64,000 nucleotides of DNA, from positions 1,054,001-1,118,000 of the forward strand of contig NZ_JAPEOX010000002.1 of assembly GCF_026340675.1 (NCBI RefSeq), read 5' to 3'. Under the pieces are notes generated by a model that was not told the origin of the DNA, did no database searches, and saw only the letters and a list, made by a program, of their open reading frames with translations. Shown one piece after another: positions 46,104-58,627 of this stretch; the stretch's first letter is position 1; every line of letters begins with the position of its first letter. Source of the stretch: Streptomyces sp. NBC_01264 (GTDB lineage Bacteria > Actinomycetota > Actinomycetes > Streptomycetales > Streptomycetaceae). Both the position numbers and the translations under genes were made by a program.

Positions 46104-46742
46104 TCAGGCGTACATGTCCTTCTCGTCGTACGAGGGCCCGTAGTAGCGCTCCAGCTCCTCCAGGGACTCGTGCGTGCGCTCCAGGCTCTTGGAGATCCGC
46201 GCCCGGGACGGGGCGGCTTCCGGGTTCCAGGTCTCCGGCTTCCACAGGGCGGAGCGCACGAAGGCCCTGGAGCAATGGAAATAGGCCTGCTCGACCTCCA
46301 CGAGGAGGGCCAGGGCCGGGCGGTGCCCCTTGACGGTCAGGTCGTCGAAGAAGGGAGCGTCGCGCAGCAGCCGGGCCCGGCCGTTGATGCGCAGGGAGTC
46401 TCCGCGGCCCGGAATGAGGAAGAGCAGACCGACGTGGGGGTTGGTGAGGATGTTGCGGTAGCTGTCCGCACGGCGGTTTCCGGGGCGGTCCGGGATCACG
46501 AGGGTGGTGTCGTCCAGGACCTTGGCGAAGCCGGCCGGGTCGCCCTTGGGCGAGACGTCGCAGCTGCCGTCGGCGGCGGAGGTGGAGATCAGGCAGAGCG
46601 GGGAACGTGCGAGCCACTCCACGTGGTGCTCGTGGAGGGTCCGCCGCTCCTTGCCCAGGGCAACCGCGGTCGGCTCGCCGAGGAGCTCGCGCAGTTCCCC
46701 CTCGGTGGTGATCTCCTCGTACGCCCCTGTGTCCGCAGCCAT
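46104..46742 (-). CDS. PPOX-type FMN/F420 flavoprotein (MSMEG_1061-like)
   Basis: A 212-residue split-barrel protein. RTLHEHHVEWLARSPLCLISTSAADGSCDVSPKGDPAGF begins the domain. PDRPGNRRADSYRNILTNPHVGLLFLIPGRGDSLRINGRARLL is the PNPOx core. Such proteins bind FMN or F420 and reduce small substrates. It is divergent from the xdh operon with a long spacer, and no partner gene is visible. Substrate unknown. Confidence 0.83.
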   Translation of the reverse strand: MAADTGAYEEITTEGELRELLGEPTAVALGKERRTLHEHHVEWLARSPLCLISTSAADGSCDVSPKGDPAGFAKVLDDTTLVIPDRPGNRRADSYRNILTNPHVGLLFLIPGRGDSLRINGRARLLRDAPFFDDLTVKGHRPALALLVEVEQAYFHCSRAFVRSALWKPETWNPEAAPSRARISKSLERTHESLEELERYYGPSYDEKDMYA

Positions 46743-47228
46743 TGCCCCGCCCCCGCATCCGTGTCCGCGGCCATACCCGCCGCCCCACCGCGACTATGCC
46801 ACTGGTTTCGCGTACGAAGGAGGACCCCTCCCGAGCGGCGGTCTTCATTGAATCGTCCTAATGGGTGCTTGACCGATCAACCTTCGGCACGTAACTTCGA
46901 CCGCACCAACTCGTGAGCCACTGGAAGGGGGCGAAGCCGGATGTCCACCATCTCCGCACCGCTTCGCCTCACCCACCAGACCGCTTGGGCTCCGGGTCGA
47001 GTCGCACACGGCTGCTGAAGCGGCCCTTCCCCGGCGTGCCCTTCGCGCGGCCCCGGGGGTTTTTCGTTCCACCGTCTCCTCACCACCCCTGTCATCTCTC
47101 ACGGCACTTCGTTGCGTGCCGAATCGTCGCGCTCCCGGTTTGTCGAGCTGCGACCACTGAACGAGAAAGCTCCTGCACATGGCGACTAGGACAGCCCGAT
47201 CGACCGCGCCCCGAAACGAGGACGCACC
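46743..47228. promoter_or_regulatory. Long spacer between the PPOX gene and xdhABC
   Basis: Nearly 490 bases without a believable gene. The palindrome TTGACCGATCAA at 46869-46880 could be an operator. A GC-rich stem-like stretch followed by TTTTT lies near 47045-47065 and might be an attenuator-type element. No protein-like frame with Streptomyces codon bias is evident. Confidence 0.4.
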
Positions 47229-48706
47229 GTGGTAGCGGCGCGCATCACCGTCAACGGCAAGGAAACACCGATCGCTCCGGCCGCGGCCCACACCACGGTG
47301 CTGGACTTCCTGCGCGACCGCGGCCTCACCGGCACCAAGGAGGGCTGCGCCGAGGGTGAATGCGGCGCCTGTTCGGTGCTCGTGGCCCGGCCCGGGGTGA
47401 ACAAGCCCACCGACTGGGTGGCGGTCAACGCCTGCCTGGTTCCGGCCCTGGCGCTCGACGGCCAGGAGGTCATCACCTCCGAGGGCCTCGCCACCGTCGA
47501 CGAATCCGGCGCGGCCACGGCGCTGCACCCCGTACAGGAGGAGATGGCCGTCCGCGGCGGCTCCCAATGCGGTTACTGCACACCGGGGTTCATCTGCAGC
47601 ATGGCCTCCGAGTACTACCGGCCGGACCGCTGCGCCCACGGGGACACGGCTCACGACGCCGCATCCGACGCCGACGCCGACGCCGAGGACGGTCCGAACG
47701 GCTTCGATCTGCACGCGCTGAGCGGGAACCTCTGCCGCTGCACCGGCTACCGCCCCATCCGCGACGCGGCGTTCGCCGTCGGCTCGCCCGCCGAGGACGA
47801 CGTCCTGGCGCAGCGTCGCGAGCAGGCCCCGCCCGAGGCCGCCGCCACCGAATACACCCGGGACGACAGCGCGTTCCTGCGCCCCGGCACCCTCGCGGAG
47901 ACGGTGCGGCTGCTGCGCGAGCGGCCCGGGGCCGTGGTGGTGGCCGGCAGCACCGACTGGGGCGTGGAAGTGAACATCCGCTCCCGCCGGGCGGATTGCG
48001 TGATCGCCGTCGACCGGCTGCCCGAACTGCGGGAGCTGCGCGTCGAATCGGATCACATCGAGATCGGCGCGGCGCAGACGCTCACCGAGATCGAACGCCG
48101 CCTCGACGGCAGCGTCCCGCTCCTGGCGGAGCTGTTCCCGCAGTTCGCGTCCCGGCTCATCCGCAACAGTGCGACCCTCGGCGGCAACCTCGGTACCGGC
48201 TCCCCCATCGGTGACAGTCCGCCGGTGCTGCTCGCGCTGGAGGCCTCGCTGCTGCTGGCCGGCCCCGACGGAGAGCGCGAGGTCCCCCTGGCCGAGTACT
48301 TCACCGGCTACCGGCAGAGCGTGCGCCGTCCCGGGGAACTGATCCGCGCGGTGCGCGTCCCGCTGCCGCTGTCGCCCGTCACGGCCTTCCACAAGATCGC
48401 CAAGCGGCGCTTCGACGACATCTCCAGCGTGGCGGTCGCCTTCGCCCTCGACATCGAGGACGGGATCGTCCGCAAGGCGCGCATCGGCCTGGGCGGCGTG
48501 GCCGCCACCCCGATCCGCGCCCTCACCACCGAGGCCGCCCTGGAGGGCAGGGCCTGGACGGCGGAGACCGTCGAGGCCGCGGCCCGGATCCTGCGGGCCG
48601 AGGGCACCCCGATGGACGACCACCGTGCCAGCGCCCTCTACCGCTCCGCGATGCTCGGCCAGAGCCTGAACAAGCTGTACGCGCAAACCACCGAGGCGGT
48701 GTCGTC

Positions 48707-48710
<4 letters not shown>
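47229..48710 (+). CDS. xdhA: Xanthine dehydrogenase small subunit (2Fe-2S and FAD domains)
   Basis: A 493-residue protein. The first ~75 residues carry the plant-type cluster motif GTKEGCAEGECGACSV, and the second cluster is in SQCGYCTPGF...NLCRCTGYRPI. An acidic Asp/Ala insertion sits between them. The FAD domain (from about residue 215) has FLRPGTLAETVRLLRERPGAVVVAGSTDWGV and ATLGGNLGTGSPIGDSPP. It oxidises hypoxanthine and xanthine to urate with the large subunit. GTG at 47229. The stop overlaps the xdhB start (ATGA). Confidence 0.93.
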
Positions 48711-51119
<2,409 letters not shown>

Positions 51120-51127
<8 letters not shown>

Positions 51128-51995
51128 CATGAGCTGGGTCGCCGCGGTCGCGCGGTTGCGGGCACGCCGGGAACCCGGCGTGCTCGTCACCGTCGCGACC
51201 GTGCGCGGCCACGCGCCCCGGCGGGCCGGTGCCAAGCTCGTCGTGGGACGGACCGAGACCTGGGGGTCGATCGGCGGCGGCAACATCGAGGCCGTCGCCA
51301 TCGACCGGGCGCGCGAGCTGAGCGGCGCGGCCGATCCGGAGCCGGAGCTGATGGAGTTCGCCCTGAACGACAAGGTCACCGGCCCGCACGGCGTGCAGTG
51401 CTGCGGCGGAGCCGTCACCGTGCTGCTCGAACCGCTGCCGGTGGTCCAGGCGGTGGCCGTCTTCGGTGTCGGGCACGTCGGGCTGGAGCTGGCGCGCATC
51501 CTGGCCCGCCAGGACCTGGACCTGCACCTGGTCGACAGCCGCCCCGACATGCTCACCGGGGAACGGCTCGGTGTGCTCGGCGACGCGGTGGCGCAGGTCC
51601 ACGTGCACCACACCCCGCTGCTACCGGAGACGGTGCTCGGGGAGCTGCCGCCCGGCACCCACGTCCTGATCATGACGCACGATCACGCCGAGGACGCCGC
51701 ACTGTGCGACGCCGCCCTGCGCACCGACGGTCTCGGCTCGATCGGTCTGATCGGCTCCTCCGCGAAGTGGGCGCGGTTCCGCCATCGCCTGGCCACCGAG
51801 GGCGGTCATGACGCCGGCACCATCGACCGGATCACTACCCCGATCGGGCTGACCGAGATCACGGGCAAGGAGCCCGCCACGATCGCGGTGAGCGTCGCGG
51901 CGGACCTGCTCCGCACCTTCGAACGGGACCGCCACTGGGCGGTCCCGAACACCATCGCCGAAGTGGCGTACCCGACGGTCGCCGGCGGCGCGTGA
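51120..51995 (+). CDS. xdhC: Xanthine dehydrogenase maturation protein XdhC
   Basis: A 291-residue chaperone that sulfurates and inserts the molybdenum cofactor. TVRGHAPRRAGAKLVVGRTETWGSIGGGNIEAVAIDRAREL and PHGVQCCGGAVTVLLEPL are the XdhC N-terminal marks. AVFGVGHVGLELARILARQD is the Rossmann part. It starts 8 bases before the xdhB stop and closes the operon. Confidence 0.93.
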
Positions 51996-52047
51996 GTCCT
52001 CGCGGGCGCACGCGCCGGCGGCGGCCGGGCCGGGCGGCTCCGTACGC

Positions 52048-53241
52048 TCAGTTCGCGGCGGCCCGCACCGGGCGCCTGAGCAGGTAGCCGGCCGCGCCCA
52101 CGACGAGTACCGCCATGCAGGCGATGAACACCAGTCCCGCGCCCTCCAGCCCGAGGGGGCCCTCCAGGAGGCCCACCCCGATCACGGGCACCGAGATGCC
52201 GGTGTACGCCACCAGGAACAGCGTGGAGATCACGGCTGCCCGCTGGCCGGCGGGGGACGCACCGGCCACCGCGGACAGGGCCCCGCGGAAGGCCAGCCCC
52301 TGCCCGACTCCGCCGACGAGGGCGCTCAGCACCACCAGCGCCAGCTGGTCCCGGAACAGTGCGCCGGCGAGCAGCGCCAGCCCGGCGAGGAGCACGGCGC
52401 AGCCCAGCGGCAGCGAGCGCTCCACCCCGACGCGGCCGACGGCCAGTTGCCCGGCGATCGAGGCGAAGAAGGCGAGGGCGACCACCAGCCCGCTGACGGC
52501 CCGGTTGTGCACGTCCAGGGACTCCGCGAGGAGGGCCGGGCTGACGGAGGTGAACACCCCGAAGAGGGCGAAGCCCACGAACGCGGCGGTCGCGGCCGGT
52601 CCGAACACCGCCCGCACCTGCGGGGGCAGAGCGGGCCGCTGCGGTCGTACGGTGCTCAGCGGGCGCCGCTCGCGCACCGTCTCCGGGAGCACCAGCAGGA
52701 CGACGGCCGCGCCCGCCACGAGCGCGAGGTGCACGACGAACGGCAGGTACAGCGGCCAGGAGGCGTACTGCGCGAGGATTCCGGCGAGCAGCGGGCCGCA
52801 GCCCAGTCCGCCCATGTTGGCGGCCGTCGCGACGAACGTGGCCCGTGAGGCGCCGCCGGGTGGTGCCAGCTCCATCACGTACGCCGTGGCGGCCCCGGTG
52901 AACAGGCCGGCGGACAGACCCGACAGCAGCCGTCCCGCGTAGAGCCAGGGCATTCCGTCGGCGCACAGGAAGCAGACGGCGCTCGCCGCGGCGAAGCCCA
53001 GCCCCGCCAGCAGCACCGGCCGCCGGCCCACGGCGTCGGAGGCGTTGCCCGCCAGCAACAGGACGCCGATCACCCCGAAGGCGTACACGGCGTACACCAC
53101 GGTCACCATCAGGGCGGAGAAGCCGAATTTCTCCTGGTAGAGCCCGTAGAGGGGGGTCGGCAGCGTGGTGCCCGCCATGCACACGGCGAACACCGCCCCG
53201 CTCAGCAGGGTCGGGCGCCACCCTTTTCGATCACCGTCCAT
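52048..53241 (-). CDS. MFS transporter
   Basis: A 397-residue, 12-helix major facilitator with GNASDAVGRRPVLLAGLG (the loop 2-3 motif), TAYVMELAPPGGASRATFVATAANMGGLGCGPLLAGIL and a matching second half. Related proteins export drugs or sugars. No regulator is adjacent. The C terminus faces xdhC, with 52 bases between the converging genes. Confidence 0.88.
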   Translation of the reverse strand: MDGDRKGWRPTLLSGAVFAVCMAGTTLPTPLYGLYQEKFGFSALMVTVVYAVYAFGVIGVLLLAGNASDAVGRRPVLLAGLGFAAASAVCFLCADGMPWLYAGRLLSGLSAGLFTGAATAYVMELAPPGGASRATFVATAANMGGLGCGPLLAGILAQYASWPLYLPFVVHLALVAGAAVVLLVLPETVRERRPLSTVRPQRPALPPQVRAVFGPAATAAFVGFALFGVFTSVSPALLAESLDVHNRAVSGLVVALAFFASIAGQLAVGRVGVERSLPLGCAVLLAGLALLAGALFRDQLALVVLSALVGGVGQGLAFRGALSAVAGASPAGQRAAVISTLFLVAYTGISVPVIGVGLLEGPLGLEGAGLVFIACMAVLVVGAAGYLLRRPVRAAAN

Positions 53242-53296
53242 GGCGCGACCGTATCCCGCGGGGGTACGGGGTTCCTGTCGGGGGCTCGTGCAGGTG

Positions 53297-53791
53297 TCAG
53301 TACACCAGCTTGTAGGTCACGTCTTTGGGGACGGGGGCCGGCGCCGTGTCGGTGTAGAGGAGCCGGATCGTGGTGAAGCGCCGGAGGTCGGGATGGTCGG
53401 GCCAGGCCTGCGGATTCCCCAGGGTCACCCTGACCGGGTAGCGGCGGAAGTGGCCGGCCGCGCAGTACGGGCGGCAGTCGTTCACCATGTCGGTGCCGGT
53501 GGCCGTGGCGCTGCTCGGCCCCCAGGTCTTCCAGCGGAGCCGGACGAGCCGGTTGTTCCCGTCGCCGCAGGCGAGGAGGTACTCCGCGGGGCGCACCTGC
53601 GCCTGCTCGAAGCAGTCGACCACCACGACCGGATCCTGTGGGTCCACCGACCGGGCCGATGGTGCGCCGCCGGAGTGCGCGGATGCCGGGAGCACGGCGG
53701 CCGTCATCGCGGCCACCGCGCACAGCAGGGTGGCCGTCCGCACCCTGCGCAGGGATGCCCGTGTGCGGCGGCCACCTGCGGAAACGTTCAC
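53297..53791 (-). CDS. Secreted protein of unknown function
   Basis: From GTG 53791 (AAGGAAGG upstream) the product is 164 residues with a signal of about 40 residues ending PASAHSGG. The mature part has four Cys residues, consistent with two disulfides, in CFEQAQ, LLACGDG and DCRPYCAAG, and a beta-rich end TIRLLYTDTAP. I do not recognise the family, although similar small secreted proteins are frequent in Streptomyces. Confidence 0.7.
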   Translation of the reverse strand: MNVSAGGRRTRASLRRVRTATLLCAVAAMTAAVLPASAHSGGAPSARSVDPQDPVVVVDCFEQAQVRPAEYLLACGDGNNRLVRLRWKTWGPSSATATGTDMVNDCRPYCAAGHFRRYPVRVTLGNPQAWPDHPDLRRFTTIRLLYTDTAPAPVPKDVTYKLVY

Positions 53792-53869
53792 GGAAGACCT
53801 TCCTTGCCCTGCCACTGTGCCCGCCGGCGGCAGCGCCGGGGTGTTTCCAGCTTCCCCCACGGGGGTGGA

Positions 53870-53900
53870 GCCCGCACCCGCGAAGCGCGCGGGTGCGGGC
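53870..53900. terminator. Hairpin after the serine hydrolase gene
   Basis: GCCCGCACCCGCG pairs with CGCGGGTGCGGGC over AAGCG. Confidence 0.75.
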
Positions 53901-53906
53901 AGCGGG

Positions 53907-55100
53907 TCACTTGCGGAGCAGCGCGCAGACGAAGTCCTCCTGGACCGCCCGGACCTGTTCGAGCAGGTCCGGGTTGATGGTGAGGGAGGTCTGCGTGGTG
54001 ATCGAGAAGGTCAGCGAGCGCCGGCCGTCCGCCGTGGCCGCGACGAGCTGCGTGTAGCCGGCCGTGTTGCCGGTGTGGCCGTAGACCGTTCCGCAGCGGG
54101 TGGTGTAGCGGAAGATCCCCAGGCCCGCCTCGGTGCGGCCGGGACCGGGGGGCTGGGACAGGGCGCCCGGGATGAACCGGAACTGCTGGCGCCGGGTGCG
54201 CTCCGAGACGAGGGCGCCGCCCGCGTAGCCCCGGATGAACGCGGTCAGGTCCTTCGGCGTCGAGACGATCCCTCCGGAGGCCCAGGCTCCCGAGGCGCCC
54301 ACGGCCTCGCTGACGTCGACGGGGCCTTCCTGCGGATCGATCTGGTAGCCGTGCAGGAAGGGGGTGGGCAGCCGGTAGCCCTGGGGCAGGCTGGTGGCCC
54401 GCAGGCCCAGCGGCTCGTAGACGAGCTCGCGCAGCAGCGTCTCGTACCGGCGTCCGGTGGCGGCCTCGGCCATGAGGGCGACGGCGATGTTGTCAGAGTT
54501 GGAGTACGCGTAGCGGCTGCCCGGTTCGAAGGCCAGGTCCTCGTCGGCGACGAACTCCAGCAGACGGCGGGAGTCGAAGCGGTGGCGGGGGTCCTCAGAG
54601 ATGATGTCGATGAACCCCTGGGAGGACGAGTAGTCGGGCAACCCGCTGGTGTGATCGAGGAGTTGACGCAACGTCACCGCGTGCCACTGCTCCGGCTGCC
54701 CGGGCAGCACCTCGCCGATCGTGTCGTCGAGGTGCAGCCGTCCGCGGTCGACGAGGGTGAGGGCCACCGCTCCGCTGAAGGCCTTGGCGACGCTGGCGAT
54801 CCGCATGTGGTCCGTGGCCCGCGGCGGCAGGCCGCTCTCCACGTCGGCCACGCCCGCCCGGTAGACCTCCGTGCGGTCGCCGTCGCGCAGGACGGCGATG
54901 ACCCCGGGGGGCCCGTCGGGCCGCTCCACCAGATCTCGCAGTTCCTGGTGGAGCGCGGCTCCTGGGGGCGGATTGCGGTCCGCTCCGGCCTGCGCGGGCT
55001 GCACGGTGACGGCGAGCAGGGCGCCGCACACGGCGGTGGCGGCGGCCAGGCGCAGGGACGGGCGGATCCGACCGGAGTGGCCGTGCGGGCGTGGGGACAC
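53907..55100 (-). CDS. Secreted serine beta-lactamase-family hydrolase (DD-peptidase type)
   Basis: From GTG 55100 (GGGAGG 7 bases upstream) the protein is 397 residues with a signal around RLAAATAVCGALLAVTVQPAQA. The SxxK motif is in RIASVAKAFSG, YxN in RYAYSNSDN, and H-T-G in YGHTGNTAGY. It resembles D-Ala-D-Ala carboxypeptidases and esterases of class C fold. Exact substrate unknown. It lies upstream of the secreted protein gene on the same strand. Confidence 0.88.
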   Translation of the reverse strand: MSPRPHGHSGRIRPSLRLAAATAVCGALLAVTVQPAQAGADRNPPPGAALHQELRDLVERPDGPPGVIAVLRDGDRTEVYRAGVADVESGLPPRATDHMRIASVAKAFSGAVALTLVDRGRLHLDDTIGEVLPGQPEQWHAVTLRQLLDHTSGLPDYSSSQGFIDIISEDPRHRFDSRRLLEFVADEDLAFEPGSRYAYSNSDNIAVALMAEAATGRRYETLLRELVYEPLGLRATSLPQGYRLPTPFLHGYQIDPQEGPVDVSEAVGASGAWASGGIVSTPKDLTAFIRGYAGGALVSERTRRQQFRFIPGALSQPPGPGRTEAGLGIFRYTTRCGTVYGHTGNTAGYTQLVAATADGRRSLTFSITTQTSLTINPDLLEQVRAVQEDFVCALLRK

Positions 55101-55261
55101 GGAGGTACCTCCCGGGGAGACGGACGCGGTGGCCCACGATGACAGGGGCCCCACCACCTCCGGCGGCGACACGGCCGCAGGCTGGTGAGCCGTGGCCCAT
55201 CCGGCCCTGCCGGGCCCGGCCACCGGCCGCCCGCTATCGGCTGCCTCCTCCCGGCTGCCTG

Positions 55262-57103
55262 CTACCAGACGGGAATGGGCGCGGGCGCCTCCGTGCCGAG
55301 GTCCGGTGCGTCACGCAGTTCCACGGTGGTCCCGGGCCGGTGGAGTTCGAGGATCACCAGGGTGTTCTCGCCGGAGCGCCACAGGGGACCCGGTGCGTAC
55401 AGCGTCTTCTGCGGGCCGCGCTCCCAGAACCTGCCCAGGGCGAAGCCGTTCAGCCAGACCATGCCCTTGGTCCACCCGGGGAGGGCGATGAACGCGTCGG
55501 CCGGGGAGTCCAGTTCGACGGTGACATGGTGGAAGGACGCGCCCGCCGCGAACTCGCCGTCGCCGAAGGCGAGTCCGGTCAGGTCGTCGAGGGGCAGCGG
55601 CCTGATCTCCCAGCCGAACTGGTACTGGTTGTCCAGCCTCACCCCGTCGCGGATGCCCTTGCGATCGGCCAGCAGGGGCCCGTAGTTGATCCGGCCCTGG
55701 TTCTCGACCAGGATGTCGAGCTCCGCTCCCCCGTCGGGCACGGAGACGGTCAGGGCCGCGAGCGGCTCGTCCCGCTCCAGGAGCCCGATCTCCCTTCCGT
55801 CCAGGAAGACCTGGGCCCGGTCGGCCAGCCCGTCGATGCGCAGCGCCGCCTCGGGCAGGGGTCCCCGTAGACGGGTGCGGTAGTGGATCAGGCCCAGGGA
55901 CTGGCCGGCTTCCTCCATGGTCAGGGGTTCGACGTGGTGCACGGGCTTGGAGAGCACGTCCAGGGAGTCGGCCAGCGAGACGCGTCCGTCCACCGGGAGC
56001 AGCTGCGGAACCACGCGCGGGGGCAGTGCGGGGGGTTCATGGGTGACGGGGGTGGTGTGACGGCCGATGACCTCGCGGAAGAGGTGGAACTTCCGGGTGA
56101 GTTCGCCGGCCTCGCCGACGGGGGCGTCGTAGTCGTAGCTGGTCACGTCGGGCTGGTAGGTGGTGCCGTCGTGGTTGGCGCCGTTCCACCAGCCGAAGTT
56201 GGTGCCTCCGTGTCCCATGTAGATGTTCACCGAGGCGCCCGCGGCGAGCAGGCTGTCCAGGGTGGCGGCGGCGTCCTGCGGGTCACGCGTGTGGTGGGGC
56301 TCGCCCCAGTGGTCGAACCAGCCGTGCCAGTACTCCACACAGACCAGCGGCCCTTCCGGCTGGTACGTGCGCAGGGTGGCGAGGGAGCTCTCGGGGCGCG
56401 AGCCGAAGGTCCCGGTGGTCAGGACACCGGGGATGCGGCCGCCGAGCTGGAACCCGTGGTCGGCGCCGTCCGTGGTGAACAGCAGGCAGTCCAGGCCCCG
56501 TCGGACCAGGCCGTCGCGGAGGTGCTCCAGATAGCCGGTGTCGTTGCCGAAGCTGCCGTACTCGTTCTCCACGCCCACCGCCACCACCGGTCCGCCACGG
56601 CTGCCGAGGAGGGGGACCAGTACGGGTGCCAGGGTGTCGAACCACGCGTCCACCGCGGCCAGGTACGCGGGGTCGCGGCGGCGGAGCCGCATCGTGCGGT
56701 CGGCCAGCAGCCATCCGGGCAGTCCGCCGAAGTCCCATTCGGCGCAGATGTAGGGGCCCGGCCGGACGATGACGTCGAGGCCGAGGTCTCCGGCGGTGCG
56801 GATGAAGGCCGCGACGTCGTTCGGCCCGTCGAAGGTGAACGTGCCGGGGCTGGGCTCGTGGACGTTCCAGGCCACGTAGGTCTCGATGGTGTTCACGCCC
56901 ATCGCGCGCAGGCGCAGCAGGCGGTCGGCCCAGAGGCCGGGGTGCACCCGGAAGTAGTGGATGGCCGCGGAGACGATGCGGTGCGGGCGGCCGTTGCGCA
57001 GGAAGCCCGTCGCGTCCGTGGTCAGCGTCGTGATCGGATCCGCGGTCTGGTGCGCGATCGGGCTCGCGGCCTGGCTCGCGATCGGCGGGTGCGGTGGCTT
57101 CAC
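55262..57103 (-). CDS. GH35 beta-galactosidase
   Basis: A 613-residue glycoside hydrolase. IETYVAWNVHEP, the acid/base Glu in VAVGVENEYGSFGND and the nucleophile Glu in LVCVEYWHGWFDHWG follow GH35 order. MGHGGTNFGWWNGAN and a C-terminal jelly-roll region (LNGFALGRFWERGPQKTLYAPGPLW) are also typical. There is no signal peptide; the N terminus is a low-complexity Ala/Thr/Pro stretch. It is divergent from the hybrid regulator at 57254, with the perfect palindrome between them. Confidence 0.92.
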   Translation of the reverse strand: MKPPHPPIASQAASPIAHQTADPITTLTTDATGFLRNGRPHRIVSAAIHYFRVHPGLWADRLLRLRAMGVNTIETYVAWNVHEPSPGTFTFDGPNDVAAFIRTAGDLGLDVIVRPGPYICAEWDFGGLPGWLLADRTMRLRRRDPAYLAAVDAWFDTLAPVLVPLLGSRGGPVVAVGVENEYGSFGNDTGYLEHLRDGLVRRGLDCLLFTTDGADHGFQLGGRIPGVLTTGTFGSRPESSLATLRTYQPEGPLVCVEYWHGWFDHWGEPHHTRDPQDAAATLDSLLAAGASVNIYMGHGGTNFGWWNGANHDGTTYQPDVTSYDYDAPVGEAGELTRKFHLFREVIGRHTTPVTHEPPALPPRVVPQLLPVDGRVSLADSLDVLSKPVHHVEPLTMEEAGQSLGLIHYRTRLRGPLPEAALRIDGLADRAQVFLDGREIGLLERDEPLAALTVSVPDGGAELDILVENQGRINYGPLLADRKGIRDGVRLDNQYQFGWEIRPLPLDDLTGLAFGDGEFAAGASFHHVTVELDSPADAFIALPGWTKGMVWLNGFALGRFWERGPQKTLYAPGPLWRSGENTLVILELHRPGTTVELRDAPDLGTEAPAPIPVW

Positions 57104-57182
57104 GTGTGCGCTCTCTTTCGGTGACTTCCGGTGGTGCTCGACCCGTCGGCCGACAGGGGCTCCGAGGAAGGAAGACCTTACA

Positions 57183-57198
57183 TAGAAAGCGCTTTCTA
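57183..57198. promoter_or_regulatory. 16-bp perfect palindrome, LacI-type operator
   Basis: TAGAAAGCGCTTTCTA has the central AGCGCT core of LacI/GalR-family operators. It lies between the GH35 and regulator starts, within 80 bases of both. Confidence 0.8.
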
Positions 57199-57253
57199 CG
57201 GGCCCCTGATCACGCTAGGCTGAAGCAGCCCGAGGGGTCAAGGGAGATCGCGC

Positions 57254-58351
57254 ATGCGGGAGCGGGTGGAGGAGCGGCACAAGAGGGCGCTGCGGCTCGT
57301 CCGGGAGCACGGAAGCGTGCGGATCCGCGACCTCGCCACCTCCCTCGGCATCTCCGTGGAAACCGCCCGGCGGGACGTCGCGGCGCTCTCCGACGCGGGG
57401 CTCGTCCGGCGACTGCACGGGTCGGCCCTGTGGCCGACGGCGCGCCTGAGCCCCCGCGAAGCACGCCTGGCCCGCACCGCGCCTCCGCTCGCGCCCGGCG
57501 GGCTCGTGCTCGGGATGGTGGTCCCGGCGGTCGGGTACTTCTATCCGTCGGTCATTCGCGGCGCCCGCGACGCGGCTGCCGATGTCGGCGCCCGGCTGCT
57601 CGTCGCGACCACCGAGTACGACCGGGATCAGGACAGGGCGCACATCGAGACGCTCCTCGACGCGGGCGCCATCGGCCTTCTCCTCACCCCCAGCTGGGGC
57701 ATGAACGGTCCGGACTCCGGGGACCTCCAGGAGCTCGCGGACCTGCCGGTCCCCGCCGTGCTGGTGGAGCGGCAGGTGCCGGCGGGCTCGCCCGGGGCGG
57801 AGATCGACCGGGTCGGCTCGGCCCATGCCGACGGCGCCGCCGCCGGCGTCCGCCATCTGGCGGCCCTCGGCCATCGCCGCGTGGCCCTGCTCTCACGCGC
57901 CACGCACACCGCGCCCGCCCTGCGGCAGGGGTACCGCGCGGCGGTCGGCTCCCTCGGCCTGCCCGAGGACGACCTGTCCCCGGCCGAAGGGCCCGGACCG
58001 GGCGGGACCGATCGCCACTTCGAGCGGGACCTCGACCGGCTGCTCCGCCTCGCCGCCGCGGGCGAGGTGCGCGCCGCGCTCGTACACCCCGACTCCGCGG
58101 CGATCGGCCTGCTCCGGCGGCTGACCGCGCGCGGCCTGCGCGTACCGGAGGACTTCTCGATCGTCTGCTACGACGACGAGTTGGCCACACTGGCGGACGT
58201 GCCGCTGACCTCGGTCGGGCCCGTGAAGCATGCGGTCGGGGAAGCGGCGCTGAATCTGCTGGTGCGCCGGATGGAGAACCCCGGGGCCGAGAGTTCGCAC
58301 GTCGCCCTGCTGCCGCGGCTGAGGGTGCGGGAGTCCTGCGGCGCCCCCTGA
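57254..58351 (+). CDS. Hybrid regulator: DeoR-type HTH with a LacI-like sugar-binding domain
   Basis: The 365-residue protein joins a DeoR/GntR-like winged helix at the start (RHKRALRLVREHGSVRIRDLATSLGISVETARRDVAALSDAGLVRRLHG) to a periplasmic-binding-protein-type effector domain (LGMVVPAVGYFYPSVIRGARDAAADVGARLLVATTEY). It has the LacI ends VAALSHRRVALLSR-like and IVCYDDELATLADVPLTSV. LacI proteins normally have a different HTH. The adjoining operator is LacI-like. It is likely to respond to a galactoside or oligosaccharide and control the GH35 gene and perhaps the PL8 gene downstream. Confidence 0.85.
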   Translation: MRERVEERHKRALRLVREHGSVRIRDLATSLGISVETARRDVAALSDAGLVRRLHGSALWPTARLSPREARLARTAPPLAPGGLVLGMVVPAVGYFYPSVIRGARDAAADVGARLLVATTEYDRDQDRAHIETLLDAGAIGLLLTPSWGMNGPDSGDLQELADLPVPAVLVERQVPAGSPGAEIDRVGSAHADGAAAGVRHLAALGHRRVALLSRATHTAPALRQGYRAAVGSLGLPEDDLSPAEGPGPGGTDRHFERDLDRLLRLAAAGEVRAALVHPDSAAIGLLRRLTARGLRVPEDFSIVCYDDELATLADVPLTSVGPVKHAVGEAALNLLVRRMENPGAESSHVALLPRLRVRESCGAP

Positions 58352-58531
58352 CCACAGTGGTACCGGCTCGCCTCCGGGGCCGGCCGACCCCGACGGCGGC
58401 TCGATGGCGGCTCGGCGGCGGCTCAACGACTGCTCGACGACTGCTTGGTGACCGCTTCTTGACCGAATGGGAGCGGAGCATTGACTTCCGGTCACCGGAA
58501 TCGAAGTCTGGCCAACCAGCGGGACCGACCG

Positions 58532-58621
58532 CCGCACGAGATCCAGCCGCACCAGATGTGAGCCGCACCAGATCCGCCGCGTGAGATTCCACCGCGCGGG
58601 ATTCCACCGCACCAGATTGGG
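58532..58621 (+). repeat. Six ~15-bp degenerate repeats before the PL8 gene
   Basis: Units begin CCGCACCAGAT or CCGCGTGAGATT, with lengths of 14-16. They fill the 90 bases just ahead of the PL8 ATG and probably arose by slippage. Confidence 0.65.
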
Positions 58622-58627
58622 TCCTCC

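Noticed and set aside
47045..47065. Riboswitch or attenuator upstream of xdhA
   Set aside because: A GC stretch followed by five T residues is visible, but no conserved aptamer or clean hairpin, so it is noted only in the spacer entry.
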